Below, piece after piece: positions 51,620 through 60,519 of a stretch of DNA of 64,000 nucleotides. Position numbers and translations under genes: made by a program. The DNA is from SG8-4 sp964598225 (GTDB lineage: Bacteria; Planctomycetota; Phycisphaerae; Sedimentisphaerales; Anaerobacaceae), in the NCBI GenBank assembly GCA_964598225.1, contig CAZRBG010000009.1:60239-124238 (forward strand), given 5' to 3'. The notes under the pieces were generated by a model that ran no database searches, was not told the origin of the DNA, and saw only the letters and a list, made by a program, of their open reading frames with translations. How positions within the stretch are numbered: position 1 is the stretch's first letter; each line of letters opens with the position of its first letter.

Positions 51620-51919
51620 CGACCTAAACCGCCCTGATTTCGATGTTATTATAGGTGCTAATCAACTACCTGTCAAACATTAAATACAGATTTTCTTGGA
51701 ATTCCGTTCACACTTGTCTCCGCTTTTTGGGGATTTTAGTGCTTCAGGTCGTAAGAATGTCTCCTTTCTTCGGCAATCCATCCGCCTTTCACTGCGATAA
51801 ATCGTGTACTTGCAGATGCTTACAAGCATTCAAGCTCCGTGGTCAGCCTCCGGCCGGTGACCCGGTCGTAAATCCCTCCCGGCAGCTTCTTACGACCTAT
51901 AATAATTTGTGTAACAATA
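51620..51919. other. Non-coding gap between two minus-strand genes
   Basis: 300 bases. The part next to the pseudopilin gene holds its promoter (51648-51676, reverse strand). The part next to the beta-helix gene contains a GC-rich CCGGCCGGTGACCCGG-like stretch (about 51850-51866) that may fold, but no terminator with a T-run is evident. A 99-codon plus-strand frame here overlaps the beta-helix gene's end and looks accidental. Confidence 0.5.
51648..51676 (-). promoter_or_regulatory. Consensus sigma-70 promoter of the pseudopilin gene
   Basis: On the minus strand, TTGACA (51676-51671) and TATAAT (51653-51648) are exactly 17 bp apart, the perfect vegetative consensus. Transcription would begin near 51641, about 22 nt before the ATG at 51619. 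Confidence 0.85.
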
Positions 51920-54508
51920 TCAATTCGATGGATTGGACTGAACGCCGGAATTGACATTGTCCCAGGACTGCCAGCCGCTCAGGCTCGCAAAGGGAGTCCC
52001 GCCGTAAGCGCCCATGTTCACCCTGCCTCCGTGAGGCCTTCGTTCACGTCCCGGAGATACATCAGGATCGCCGCTATCGATGCAGGGACTCGTCAGTGCA
52101 TCTGTAACCCAGTCGTTGTCGGTGGGAGAATATCGACCGTATCTGGACTGCAGGTGGTAGTCGCCGTTTGCCGGATCGGCAAATAAGGGATCCACACTTA
52201 TATTCCCATTTTCGGCATCCAGACCCTTGAGTTCCTGCAGGCAACTGAAACGAGCACTGCATCCCCATAGGTCTCCGTCAACGTTGTTGTTAAAAATACA
52301 ACTGGTTATACTTGGGTCCGATCCGCTGACCGCTACTATGCCGAATTGGTTATCAGCGATAGTCAGGTTGTTCAAAGTGGGCGAAGCGACGTCACAGTAG
52401 ATTGCACCTACGCCACAATTTATTATCACGAAGTTGCGCAACACACTTCTGGACGTTTCCGTGCCTGAGAATGAAAAGGCGTAACCGGTAAGCTGGTCCG
52501 TGCCCGGGGCAGATATCACCGCCGGCTCGTCCGCGCTTTGGAGCGTTATTGCCTTACTGTCAAAGCTAATCGTTTCTCTGTACAGTCCGGGCCATACCAA
52601 TACTGTATCGCCGTTAAAGGTCACTTCAACCGCATGATGGATAGTTCTGAATGCCTGGGATCGTGTGAGGCCCGTGTTGTAGTCGCTGCCGTCGGTGCCG
52701 TCTACGTGAAAAATCAGCCCTCCGAAACTCTTGCTCGCCTCAGTAGTTCCGCCGTAGGCCCCCATGTTGATGTGACCGCTGTTAGGAAAAGGCTCGGCCC
52801 CTACGGGATCCTGAGGATCGCCGGCGTCTATGCACGGGCTGTGATCTTCAGGGTCGTTTACTGTTAACCAGGCGCCCTCGAACAAGTGGCCCGTGAATGA
52901 CTTCAGGTGATAGTTTCCCGTCGTCGGCGACACAAACGAAGGCTTTAGGTCTATATTGCCTTGCCCGGGATAACCCCCCTCGATATTCGAGAAGAGAACC
53001 GGATTAGGAGACACTGAATCCATAATTGAGAGTGCCTCGCCCTGGTTGTACCAGATTATGCTGTTTCTGATTACGACATCGCCTTCGATCGTATGGACCC
53101 CACCTGCGGAGGACGGAGTTCCATCTCCGGAGAGTTTGTTGTCGGCGATCGTACAGTTAGTAAGGTGAGCGTAATCGAATCGCTCTGTGAAGATGCCGCC
53201 GCCGACTTCGGCGGAGTTGTTTGTGATACGACATTTTTCCAGCGTTAGACTTGCACCGGTCCCGCCGCAGTAGATGCCTCCGCCATCGACAGCGGCTCGC
53301 GCGCTGTTATGAGAAATGTCGCAATTTACAAGCCGCGCGTTGCTCTGATGGCAGTATAATCCTGCGCCGAGACTGCGAAAGTATGCGGAGTTGTTGTTTA
53401 TGGAACAGTTGAATATCGATGCCTCCGCGCCCCTGATCAAGCCGATTCCGGCGCCGTATCCGCGAGATTGATTCCACGTGCCGCCGGCCCGGCACTGCTC
53501 GATCACACAGTCCAAGATCGCCGGCTGCCCGCCGACCACGCCGATTCCGCCCCCGATTTCGGCCTCGCAGTCTGTTATTACGCAATCGATTATCGTCGGA
53601 CTGCTGAATTCACAAAATATGCCGGCCCCGACCGGGTGAGCGTAACTCCGGGACCAGTTATCAGTCTCTGAGGGAATTGCCGAGCCTGTCTTTCGCCCGC
53701 CGGTGATAGTAAAGCCTCTCAGTATCGAATCAGACGTTTCTCGGTTGCCGAAATAGAAACCGTAACCGCCCGAGCAGTCTATCGTAGTCCGCTCCGGCCC
53801 ACTTGCGCTACGCACAGTAATAGCCCTGCCGCCGAACCTTAAGTTTCTGTTGCCATAACCTCTATATGTTCCCGGCGCAACCTGGATGATATCATCATCA
53901 GATGAATGCTCGATGGCTTCCTGGATCGTATTGTAATCATCGGGCACGTAAATCGTTGCGGGCGATGAATTCAACTCCACTCGGAGCCTGCTTATCAACA
54001 CATCGGTTCCGGAAAAGACTATATGGCAGGTGCCTGGGACCGATGCAATCGGGATCTCATTGCTGCCCAGCTCGAGTTCTATCGAAGCTGACCAGTTTAC
54101 ACCATCGGCTGAGAAGGAGTAGCTCAAATAACCCGACCGAGACGACGGTATGCTTGCGTCAAAAGGAGACCTCACGTCAACTGTCAGAGTTCCGCTCATT
54201 GCGCCTTGCGGCTGGATTGAAGCGGGCGGAAATCTGTACCCCAGAAATGCCGGCTCACCATGACGGTCGCCGAAACCCAAATCTCTCTCCCCCGATTCGG
54301 TTTCCGCATAATAAAGATACGGCTCCGGCGGAGGAAACGCTCCTTCGGGCCAGAAGACCGAATGAAGGTAGCTGTCCGACTTGGCAAAATCTTCCTTGAA
54401 ATTATCGTCGTAGGTATAGGCTCCAAGCTTTCCGGGCGACAGACAGACGCCGACCGCCACAATCATGGTAGTGGTAATCCAAAGCCAGCTTGCGCCCTGC
54501 AATCTCAT
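51920..54508 (-). CDS. Secreted parallel beta-helix repeat protein
   Basis: An 862-residue exported protein. The start at 54508 has AGGAG nine bases upstream and opens a signal peptide (MRLQGASWLWITTTMIVAVG). After an N-terminal beta-sandwich-like region, ATIYVPDDYNTIQEAIEHSS (near residue 184) begins a right-handed beta-helix of NosD/Beta_helix type with many short repeats such as NCTIADN and GGGIFTERF. A second helix begins near residue 600 (HVDGTDGSDYNTGLTRSQAF). Such folds occur in pectate lyase-like enzymes and adhesins; no catalytic residues can be named. It lies 49 nt after a membrane-bound sigma factor, so probable co-expression. Confidence 0.82.
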   Translation of the reverse strand: MRLQGASWLWITTTMIVAVGVCLSPGKLGAYTYDDNFKEDFAKSDSYLHSVFWPEGAFPPPEPYLYYAETESGERDLGFGDRHGEPAFLGYRFPPASIQPQGAMSGTLTVDVRSPFDASIPSSRSGYLSYSFSADGVNWSASIELELGSNEIPIASVPGTCHIVFSGTDVLISRLRVELNSSPATIYVPDDYNTIQEAIEHSSDDDIIQVAPGTYRGYGNRNLRFGGRAITVRSASGPERTTIDCSGGYGFYFGNRETSDSILRGFTITGGRKTGSAIPSETDNWSRSYAHPVGAGIFCEFSSPTIIDCVITDCEAEIGGGIGVVGGQPAILDCVIEQCRAGGTWNQSRGYGAGIGLIRGAEASIFNCSINNNSAYFRSLGAGLYCHQSNARLVNCDISHNSARAAVDGGGIYCGGTGASLTLEKCRITNNSAEVGGGIFTERFDYAHLTNCTIADNKLSGDGTPSSAGGVHTIEGDVVIRNSIIWYNQGEALSIMDSVSPNPVLFSNIEGGYPGQGNIDLKPSFVSPTTGNYHLKSFTGHLFEGAWLTVNDPEDHSPCIDAGDPQDPVGAEPFPNSGHINMGAYGGTTEASKSFGGLIFHVDGTDGSDYNTGLTRSQAFRTIHHAVEVTFNGDTVLVWPGLYRETISFDSKAITLQSADEPAVISAPGTDQLTGYAFSFSGTETSRSVLRNFVIINCGVGAIYCDVASPTLNNLTIADNQFGIVAVSGSDPSITSCIFNNNVDGDLWGCSARFSCLQELKGLDAENGNISVDPLFADPANGDYHLQSRYGRYSPTDNDWVTDALTSPCIDSGDPDVSPGRERRPHGGRVNMGAYGGTPFASLSGWQSWDNVNSGVQSNPSN

Positions 54509-54557
54509 CTTAATCAACTCCTTTTGAATTCGTGGATGGGGCGGATTCTTCTTCAAA

Positions 54558-56393
54558 TCAATCCCCAACAAGATGCACAAGCCAAAGCAGGCCCGGATCG
54601 TCTTTGAGAGAGGTACGCCGTCTTGGTATGTCAGGACGGTCGAACTCTACGCTCTTACCCGTCCCTTCGATGGACTGAAGGTAAGAGAACTTCAGATTTC
54701 CGACTTCGCCCTCATCGGCTGTGAAGGTAATTTCGTCAATGACATCAGTCATCAAATCGATCGTATAGACAACTTTTACACCCTCACAATCCATTTCAAC
54801 TTCCGCAAATCGGTCATTCTCCAAATACCTGGTCTCGAACCAAATGCGCTGCTCGGCGGCATCCCTGCGCACCGTGTCAATTGTGTGCATCCCCATCCAC
54901 GGTCTGGCCAGGCCTTTGAAGAAACTGCCGCCCGAGTACACACCGGGATTATCGGAAGAATCTTCCAATACGTTTGCCTGGCTGTAAGTATCTACGATAG
55001 TAATATTTCCAACCTGTAACTTCATCCACGGACTTTTCTCGCGACTTGCCGCATATACGAAAGGCATTCTTCCGGAGCCCATAACTTCTTGACCGTTCAA
55101 ATACCCGCGGATTCTAAAGTACGTCCAGCCGCGTTTGTGCATCTGGTCCCGGTTGTCAATTTCACCGGCGGTGGTTGGCCAGTCGGGCTGGAAGATATGT
55201 TCCTGCAGGGCGGTACGATTGTATGCAGCCGAAGGTGACTTGTTTTCACCATTTTCGCGAGAGTATGCCACCAGCAAAGAGCTGCCTTCTTTGGCGACAT
55301 GCCCCGCTTTTTTCGTGCCTGGAACGACTTTGCCGAGGAACTCGACCATTTTCGGATCATCGGTCGGCAGCGTCGGCACGCTCAGGTCAGCGGCATACAT
55401 CCGATGATTGTTGATATGAACGGTGTTGTCGTGATAGTCATAGTTCGCATATTTGTCCTGCAGTATCTCTCGCCTGGGCATACCTCCGGCAGGATCGGAT
55501 TCTGCGCGCAATATCATTGCTCCGTCGGAACCGTCAGGAAAGAACTGCCAGTACCGCTCTCTCGCCTCACTATTAACGCCGAATTGAGCTACAACGGCAG
55601 TGTTGCGAGGCATTTCATGCCTGGGCAAAATCGATGGCGCAACAATCGTTCCGGCTGTTATCGCGCCGGCCGCCGCTACCGAAACCACGGCTGTTTTCGA
55701 TGTCGCCAAAACGCCAGCTTCTGCGAGCAAACCAACCTTTGTCGCTGCAGAGGTAACCGAAACCTTTGCCGCCGCCGCTTTACTCGGGGCCGTCATCTTG
55801 CCGAAGACAACCAAAGCAGTCAGTAGCGAGGCTTTGCCGAAGCCGTTACGCGAAAGCTCCCGTTGCAGAGCCCTCTTGGCCCGCAGGAAAAGCATTCGCG
55901 TGCTGAACTCGCTGCAGCCCAACGACTCGGCGATCTCGGCGTGAGACATCCCGTCGTAACAGCGCATAATCAGCACGGCCTTGTGCCGCACCCTGAGCCG
56001 TTTGATCGCCGTGCCGACGATACCCTTGAGTTCCTCGCTGACGAGGTTCTCCAGTCCTTCCTGGCGGTCCGAGGGTGAGCCTTTGCGCTTCGCGCTGGCG
56101 GCCGCCAGATTTCGCTGTTTCTTCTCCGTTCTGTAGAAACGCCGCAACTTATTAGTGGCTATGCCGTGAAGCCATGGCCAGAACCGATCGTTGCTCTTCA
56201 GTTTGCCTAATGCTTTGCACATCTCGAACAAGGTCTCCTGTACTATTTCTTGCGCCAGGTCATCCTCTTGCGTCATACGGTACACGTAGGTACGCAGGCG
56301 TTCTCGTGCCAGCGTCGCCAGTTCATTGAGGCTTTGCCTATCACCGCGCCGAGCCCTTTTGATCAGTTCCAACTCATACTTCTTCTGATCCAT
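54558..56393 (-). CDS. ECF sigma factor fused to a hydrophobic segment and a large C-terminal domain
   Basis: A 611-residue protein. Residues 1-90 are sigma region 2 (DDLAQEIVQETLFEMCKALG, FWPWLHGIATNKLRRFYR) and about 120-185 region 4 (KAVLIMRCYDGMSHAEIAES, LGCSEFSTRMLFLRAKRAL). Then come an Ala-rich linker and a hydrophobic helix (about 236-255), followed by some 350 residues of unrecognised, beta-rich sequence that would lie outside the membrane. Sigma factors carrying their own membrane anchor and sensor-like domain are known as a planctomycete speciality. The downstream partner is the secreted beta-helix gene. Whether it works as a sigma factor while anchored is unknown. Confidence 0.82.
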   Translation of the reverse strand: MDQKKYELELIKRARRGDRQSLNELATLARERLRTYVYRMTQEDDLAQEIVQETLFEMCKALGKLKSNDRFWPWLHGIATNKLRRFYRTEKKQRNLAAASAKRKGSPSDRQEGLENLVSEELKGIVGTAIKRLRVRHKAVLIMRCYDGMSHAEIAESLGCSEFSTRMLFLRAKRALQRELSRNGFGKASLLTALVVFGKMTAPSKAAAAKVSVTSAATKVGLLAEAGVLATSKTAVVSVAAAGAITAGTIVAPSILPRHEMPRNTAVVAQFGVNSEARERYWQFFPDGSDGAMILRAESDPAGGMPRREILQDKYANYDYHDNTVHINNHRMYAADLSVPTLPTDDPKMVEFLGKVVPGTKKAGHVAKEGSSLLVAYSRENGENKSPSAAYNRTALQEHIFQPDWPTTAGEIDNRDQMHKRGWTYFRIRGYLNGQEVMGSGRMPFVYAASREKSPWMKLQVGNITIVDTYSQANVLEDSSDNPGVYSGGSFFKGLARPWMGMHTIDTVRRDAAEQRIWFETRYLENDRFAEVEMDCEGVKVVYTIDLMTDVIDEITFTADEGEVGNLKFSYLQSIEGTGKSVEFDRPDIPRRRTSLKDDPGLLWLVHLVGD

Positions 56394-57139
56394 ATCGGGC
56401 TCCTGTTAATAAAGGTACAATTGCACGAAACCAAAAACTGCAATAAAGTGCCACTGAAGAGGCAATATGTAACGTTTTTTCCGATTTCCGCCAATAATAC
56501 GCCATTTGAGCGGACTTTAACCATCAGATTATACGTTCCTGATTGGCAGTCGTTCTCAATAGTTATAAATCTTGCCATAGACTACACTTGCAGACCGGGG
56601 TGTCCGTTGCTCGATCAGATGCAAATCCTCTTCGTGTCGAGAGCACCAAACCTACTTCGGGCCGCAGCCCGCTAACGAAAGGCAACCGGGCCGGTGTGAG
56701 CATATTTCTGCTCCCGGGCTCCGGGCACCACATGAAATTATCTAAGTAGTCCAATAGTATGCGCATGAAAAAAAGGAGCTTCTCGGACGTCACGAGTCTT
56801 GACTTCCGGCAACAGTCACAGTCCATCCAAACATAGATTTATGGAATGACCCTCATCCTCATGAACTACTTTCATCACAGCCGCCAAATACCGTTATATG
56901 GTAGCATTTTTCTCACTTCGGATCAAGAAGAAGATGCCACAATCTTCACATAGTCTACTGGTCTCATAATGGTTTTGCAAGTTATCATTTCCCGTAATTT
57001 GCTCTGTTGCTTGCTATTTGAGTTGTGTTAGTTATACTTGCCGATGTGTTTCGTCGTGGCAGCTTTGGCTGCGACACCGGCCGGAAAGGCGCATATACCG
57101 GCTTTATGATCCTTATCGATTGAATCAGGAGGTGACAAA
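56394..57139. other. Large divergent intergenic region with an anomalous GC-rich core
   Basis: 746 bases between the minus-strand sigma gene and the plus-strand hydratase gene. Near the sigma gene is a TATAAT on the reverse strand (56528-56533) without a matching -35. The stretch 56579-56735 is richer in GC than its flanks and contains small palindromes (GGGC-CGCA-GCCC; CCCGG-GCT-CCGGG), with open frames on both strands but no ribosome binding site. 56780-56980 is plain AT-rich sequence. The plus-strand promoter is at 57011-57038. Confidence 0.5.
57011..57038 (+). promoter_or_regulatory. Candidate promoter of the hydratase-aminotransferase-dehydrogenase operon
   Basis: TTGCTA (57011-57016) and TATACT (57033-57038), spacing 16 bp. 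A small hairpin GCAGC-TTTG-GCTGC (about 57060-57073) lies in the predicted leader. The ribosome binding site AGGAGGTGA (57127-57135) before ATG 57140 is near perfect. Confidence 0.45.
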
Positions 57140-58027
57140 ATGAGGCTATTGAGAAAATCCTTCTTCGGCGTTGTTTCTTTGGCAGCCCTGTGCAGTTTTT
57201 TCGCTGCGGCAGCGGGCCCGTCGGTTTACGGCGGCAATGATGACAAGGCCGAACGAATGGTAGCTGAGATTCTCGGAGCACATGTCAATCAGACACAGAT
57301 CCAATGCCTGACCGAAACTTATGGCCCGTTCTCTATCGAGCGAGCATATCAGATACAAGATCTTGTGGCAGAAGAACTGAGCAAGAGACTCGGCGCCGTG
57401 AGCGGTTACAAGGTCGCGTACGCCAGCAAGGCAGCGCAGGAGCAGTTCGGCGTCGATGAGCCGGCGAGCGGCCCTCTGTTTCGACTTCAGCGCGTCCCGA
57501 GCGGCACTAAGCTGCCCATAAGCGCATTCATGGAAATTACCCTGGAGACGGAGATCGCATTCACAATCGGCAAGCGGATCGATCAGCAAATCAGGGACGT
57601 TAAAGAGCTGAAGAAAGATGTCAAATGGGTGCACGCCGCATTCGACGTCGGCGACTATCGCTTCGTCTCAGGGCCGACCAGGCCTACTCCACAGGACGCG
57701 ATCGCCGCCGGCGTCGGCGCACACTTTCACGTGCTCGGTCCCGCTGTGGCGCCGGCCGAAGTCGATGTTGACGCCATCACGCTGAAACTAATGCGAAACG
57801 GACAGACCGTTGCTGAGAGCCCCGCTACGAACGTCATGGGAAGCCCCTGGAACTCGCTGATGTGGCTGGCCAATAAACTGGTCAAGACCGGCAAGACACT
57901 GGAGCCGGGAGACGTGGTCATAAGCGGAACGGCGGCGCCCGCGTTCAGGACCAGGGGCAATAAGATAAGGGGTCGTTACAGAGGAGAATGCGGGGACCTG
58001 GGGACAGTGACTTTGACGATCCGGTAG
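57140..58027 (+). CDS. Exported 2-keto-4-pentenoate hydratase-like protein (FAH fold)
   Basis: A 295-residue protein. Residues 1-30 form a signal peptide (MRLLRKSFFGVVSLAALCSF then AAAAGPSVYGG). The body resembles MhpD-type hydratases and fumarylacetoacetate hydrolases: SIERAYQIQDLVAEELSKRL, VSGYKVAYASKAAQEQFGVD, the acidic ELETEIAF-like EITLETEIAFTIG, and the closing LEPGDVVISGTAAPAF. Cytoplasmic relatives hydrate 2-hydroxypenta-2,4-dienoate in aromatic catabolism, so an exported form is unusual. It is the first gene of an apparent operon with an aminotransferase and a dehydrogenase. Fold assignment is firm; substrate is not. Confidence 0.8.
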   Translation: MRLLRKSFFGVVSLAALCSFFAAAAGPSVYGGNDDKAERMVAEILGAHVNQTQIQCLTETYGPFSIERAYQIQDLVAEELSKRLGAVSGYKVAYASKAAQEQFGVDEPASGPLFRLQRVPSGTKLPISAFMEITLETEIAFTIGKRIDQQIRDVKELKKDVKWVHAAFDVGDYRFVSGPTRPTPQDAIAAGVGAHFHVLGPAVAPAEVDVDAITLKLMRNGQTVAESPATNVMGSPWNSLMWLANKLVKTGKTLEPGDVVISGTAAPAFRTRGNKIRGRYRGECGDLGTVTLTIR

Positions 58028-58063
58028 CGGGAATGAAATCGAAACATTAAGGGAAGATAGTCA

Positions 58064-59230
58064 ATGAACGCACCAAAGACATTGAAGCGGGTCCTGATGG
58101 GCCCCGGGCCGTCCGACGTAGATCCAAGAGTTCTGGAAGCCCTTTCACGACCGACCATCGGGCATCTCGATCCGGCGTTTCTGGAAGTGCTCAATGAAGT
58201 GCGCGAACTACTCCAATACACCTTCCAGACCAAAAACCGGATGACTTTCGCCGTTTCGGGTACAGGCAGCGCAGGCATGGAGACGGCGGTTGTGAATCTC
58301 ATCGAGCCGGATGATTCCATGCTCGTGTGCATTAACGGCGTTTTCGGCATGCGCATGACGGATGTTGCTCAAAGGTGCGGCGCCGATACGACAACGGTCG
58401 AAATCGACTGGGGCAAGGCGTTCGATCCGCAGCAGATCGCCGATGCTCTCAAGAAGAAATCGGCAAAAGTCGTAGGTATAGTACACGCAGAGACTTCGAC
58501 CGGTGTGCGCCAGCCGCTCGAAGAAATTGCAGAGATCGTCCACGACAGCGGCGCACTGCTGCTTGTCGATACTGTAACGAGCCTCGGCGGTATAAACATT
58601 GACGTCGACGGCCTTGGAATAGATGCCTGCTACTCCGGCACGCAGAAATGCCTGTCCTGTCCGCCGGGCCTGGCGCCGGTTACGTTCAGCGACAAAGCTT
58701 TGAACGTGATCGAGAACCGAAAGACCAAAGTACAGAGTTGGTATCTCGACGTGTCCATGATCCGCAAATACTGGGGCAGCGAGCGCCTATACCACCACAC
58801 AGCGCCTGTCAATATGAATTACGCATTGCTCGAGGCACTCAGGATAATCAGAGAGGAAGGGCTGGAGCAACGCTGGGCGCGTCACGCCGCCAACCACAGA
58901 ATCCTCAAAGCGGGACTTGCGGCTATAGGAATTGAATACATTCCTCGGCCCGGTTTCGAGCTTCCGATGCTAAACGCCGTATCTATTCCCGACGGTGTAG
59001 AGGGTGCAAAGGTAAGGACGCAGTTGCTCAGTGAGTTCGGCATAGAAATAGGCGGCGGCCTCGGAGCCTTCAAGGGCAAGGCCTGGCGCATCGGTTTGAT
59101 GGGGGCCGCTTCGACGTTGAGCAATGTCATGCTGTTTCTGTCTGCACTGGAAAAATGCCTTGCGGAACAGAATGTGAAATTCGAGCACGGCGCGAGCATA
59201 GCCGCTGCAACCGAAGAGGCGGGTTCCTGA
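58064..59230 (+). CDS. Class V aminotransferase, serine/alanine-glyoxylate type
   Basis: A 388-residue PLP enzyme of fold type I: MGPGPSDVDPRVLEALSRPT at the start, SGTGSAGMETAVVNLIEPDD in the cofactor loop, the Asp-containing LLVDTVTSLGGI, and the Schiff-base Lys in SGTQKCLSCPPGLAPV. The family transfers amino groups from serine or alanine to glyoxylate, forming glycine with hydroxypyruvate or pyruvate. Its TGA overlaps the next ATG (TGATG), and the next gene encodes a hydroxypyruvate-reductase-like enzyme, which favours the serine-glyoxylate reaction. No signal peptide, so cytoplasmic. Confidence 0.88.
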   Translation: MNAPKTLKRVLMGPGPSDVDPRVLEALSRPTIGHLDPAFLEVLNEVRELLQYTFQTKNRMTFAVSGTGSAGMETAVVNLIEPDDSMLVCINGVFGMRMTDVAQRCGADTTTVEIDWGKAFDPQQIADALKKKSAKVVGIVHAETSTGVRQPLEEIAEIVHDSGALLLVDTVTSLGGINIDVDGLGIDACYSGTQKCLSCPPGLAPVTFSDKALNVIENRKTKVQSWYLDVSMIRKYWGSERLYHHTAPVNMNYALLEALRIIREEGLEQRWARHAANHRILKAGLAAIGIEYIPRPGFELPMLNAVSIPDGVEGAKVRTQLLSEFGIEIGGGLGAFKGKAWRIGLMGAASTLSNVMLFLSALEKCLAEQNVKFEHGASIAAATEEAGS

Positions 59231-60207
59231 TGCCAAGAATCGTCGTACTCGATGGTTACACTCTTAATCCCGGCGACCTCTCCTGGAAGAGGCTCGAAGA
59301 ACTGGGCGAATGCAACATCTACGAGCGCTCGTCACCGGAAGAAGTGTTGAATCGGGCCGCCGGCGCTGAGATCATCCTGGTCAACAAGATCGAGTTGTCC
59401 TCTGAGATGATCGAGCGCCTCGACTCACTGAAATACATCGGTGTTACTGCGACAGGCTATAACATCGTGGACATCGAGGCCGCACGACCGCGCGGCATTG
59501 CCGTAACCAATGTCCCGACTTACGGGACCGACTCGGTATCGCAGATGGTCTTCGCACACCTGCTCAACCTCACGCAGAACGTTGCCCACCACGCGCAAAC
59601 CGTCAGAGACGGCCGGTGGTGCAAGAGCGAGGATTTTTGTTATTGGGACACTCCGTTGATTGAGCTGGCCGGCCTGACAATGGGCATCATCGGTTTTGGC
59701 CGAATCGGCCGGGCGACAGCCAAACTGGCGCTTGCGTTCGGCATGAGTGTCATAGCTTGTGACGTGAAGCCGCCCGAGAAGATGCCCGAAGGGTGCCGGA
59801 TGGCGAAGATGGAGGATATTTTCCGGTTAGCCGACGTCGTCAGTTTGCACTGCCCGCTGACGCCGCAAACAGAGAAAATGGTTAATGAGCAAAATCTCGC
59901 TCGAATGAAGAAAAGCGCTTTTCTAATCAACACCAGCCGCGGCCCGTTGATCGATGAGCAGGCTCTGGCCGATGCCCTTAACAATTCACAGATAGCCGGA
60001 GCCGGCGTCGATGTGCTTTCCGCCGAACCGCCCGACGTGCGAAATCCGTTGCTGAAAGCGACAAACTGTCATATTACACCGCACATAGCCTGGGCCACCC
60101 GGTCTGCAAGGGAACGATTGCTCAACGAAGCCGTGGACAACGTCGCGGCCTTTCTCTCGGGGGAATCCAGAAATGTGGTAAATGCACCCATTGCAACACG
60201 CGGTTGA
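59230..60207 (+). CDS. D-2-hydroxyacid dehydrogenase, hydroxypyruvate/glycerate type
   Basis: A 325-residue NAD(P)-dependent enzyme. The Rossmann motif GIIGFGRIGRATAKLA, the catalytic Arg in INTSRGPLIDEQAL, the Glu in VDVLSAEPP and the His in HITPHIAWATRSARE are all present. It probably reduces hydroxypyruvate to D-glycerate, following the aminotransferase encoded just before it; glyoxylate reduction is an alternative. The start at 59230 overlaps the upstream stop (TGATG); a longer reading from 59155 lies inside the aminotransferase gene and is rejected. Between them the two enzymes would convert serine and glyoxylate to glycine and glycerate. Confidence 0.88.
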   Translation: MPRIVVLDGYTLNPGDLSWKRLEELGECNIYERSSPEEVLNRAAGAEIILVNKIELSSEMIERLDSLKYIGVTATGYNIVDIEAARPRGIAVTNVPTYGTDSVSQMVFAHLLNLTQNVAHHAQTVRDGRWCKSEDFCYWDTPLIELAGLTMGIIGFGRIGRATAKLALAFGMSVIACDVKPPEKMPEGCRMAKMEDIFRLADVVSLHCPLTPQTEKMVNEQNLARMKKSAFLINTSRGPLIDEQALADALNNSQIAGAGVDVLSAEPPDVRNPLLKATNCHITPHIAWATRSARERLLNEAVDNVAAFLSGESRNVVNAPIATRG

Positions 60208-60241
60208 AATCACATTTACCTCGATTTATTATCATTGGTCG

Positions 60242-60270
60242 TTGACAACGGAGCAATTCGGTGCTTTAAT
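60242..60270 (+). promoter_or_regulatory. Promoter of tRNA-Tyr
   Basis: TTGACA (60242-60247) and TTTAAT (60265-60270), spacing 17 bp, give a start near 60278, about 30 nt before the tRNA. Confidence 0.7.
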
Positions 60271-60308
60271 ATACCTTATATCCGTTGATTAGCAGCGATT
60301 AACGAGAT

Positions 60309-60391
60309 GGGTCGGTGCCCGAGTGGCTAAAGGGAGCGGGCTGTAAACCCGCTGGCGAAAGCCTACGTTGGTTCAAATCCAACCCGGCCCA
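60309..60391 (+). tRNA. tRNA-Tyr (GTA)
   Basis: An 83-nt class II tRNA. The acceptor GGGTCGG (60309-60315) pairs with CCGGCCC (60384-60390), discriminator A at 60391. The anticodon stem is GCGGG/CCCGC with loop CTGTAAA, anticodon GTA (tyrosine). A long variable arm (TGGCGAAAGCCTAC region) is present as expected for bacterial tRNA-Tyr. CCA is not encoded. Confidence 0.95.
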
Positions 60392-60519
60392 CGTAGGCCC
60401 TGCAAACTACTGCAGCAAAAAAACGGGGTCTGGTTGTTGAGATATGGAGGAGAATTAGGAGGACGAACGGGATCAACTCTTAGCAAGTAAGTGCCGAGCA
60501 TTCGCTGAATGTCGAGAGG

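Noticed and set aside
51655..51954. 99-codon plus-strand frame between the pseudopilin and beta-helix genes
   Set aside because: No ribosome binding site, mixed composition, covers the perfect minus-strand promoter and overlaps the beta-helix gene end.
56563..56826. 87-codon minus-strand frame in the large intergenic region
   Set aside because: No ribosome binding site; an overlapping frame of similar quality exists on the other strand, so neither is convincing.
59155..59229. N-terminal extension of the dehydrogenase into the aminotransferase gene
   Set aside because: The ATG at 59230 overlaps the upstream stop as TGATG and starts the conserved region; the extension is out-of-frame aminotransferase sequence.
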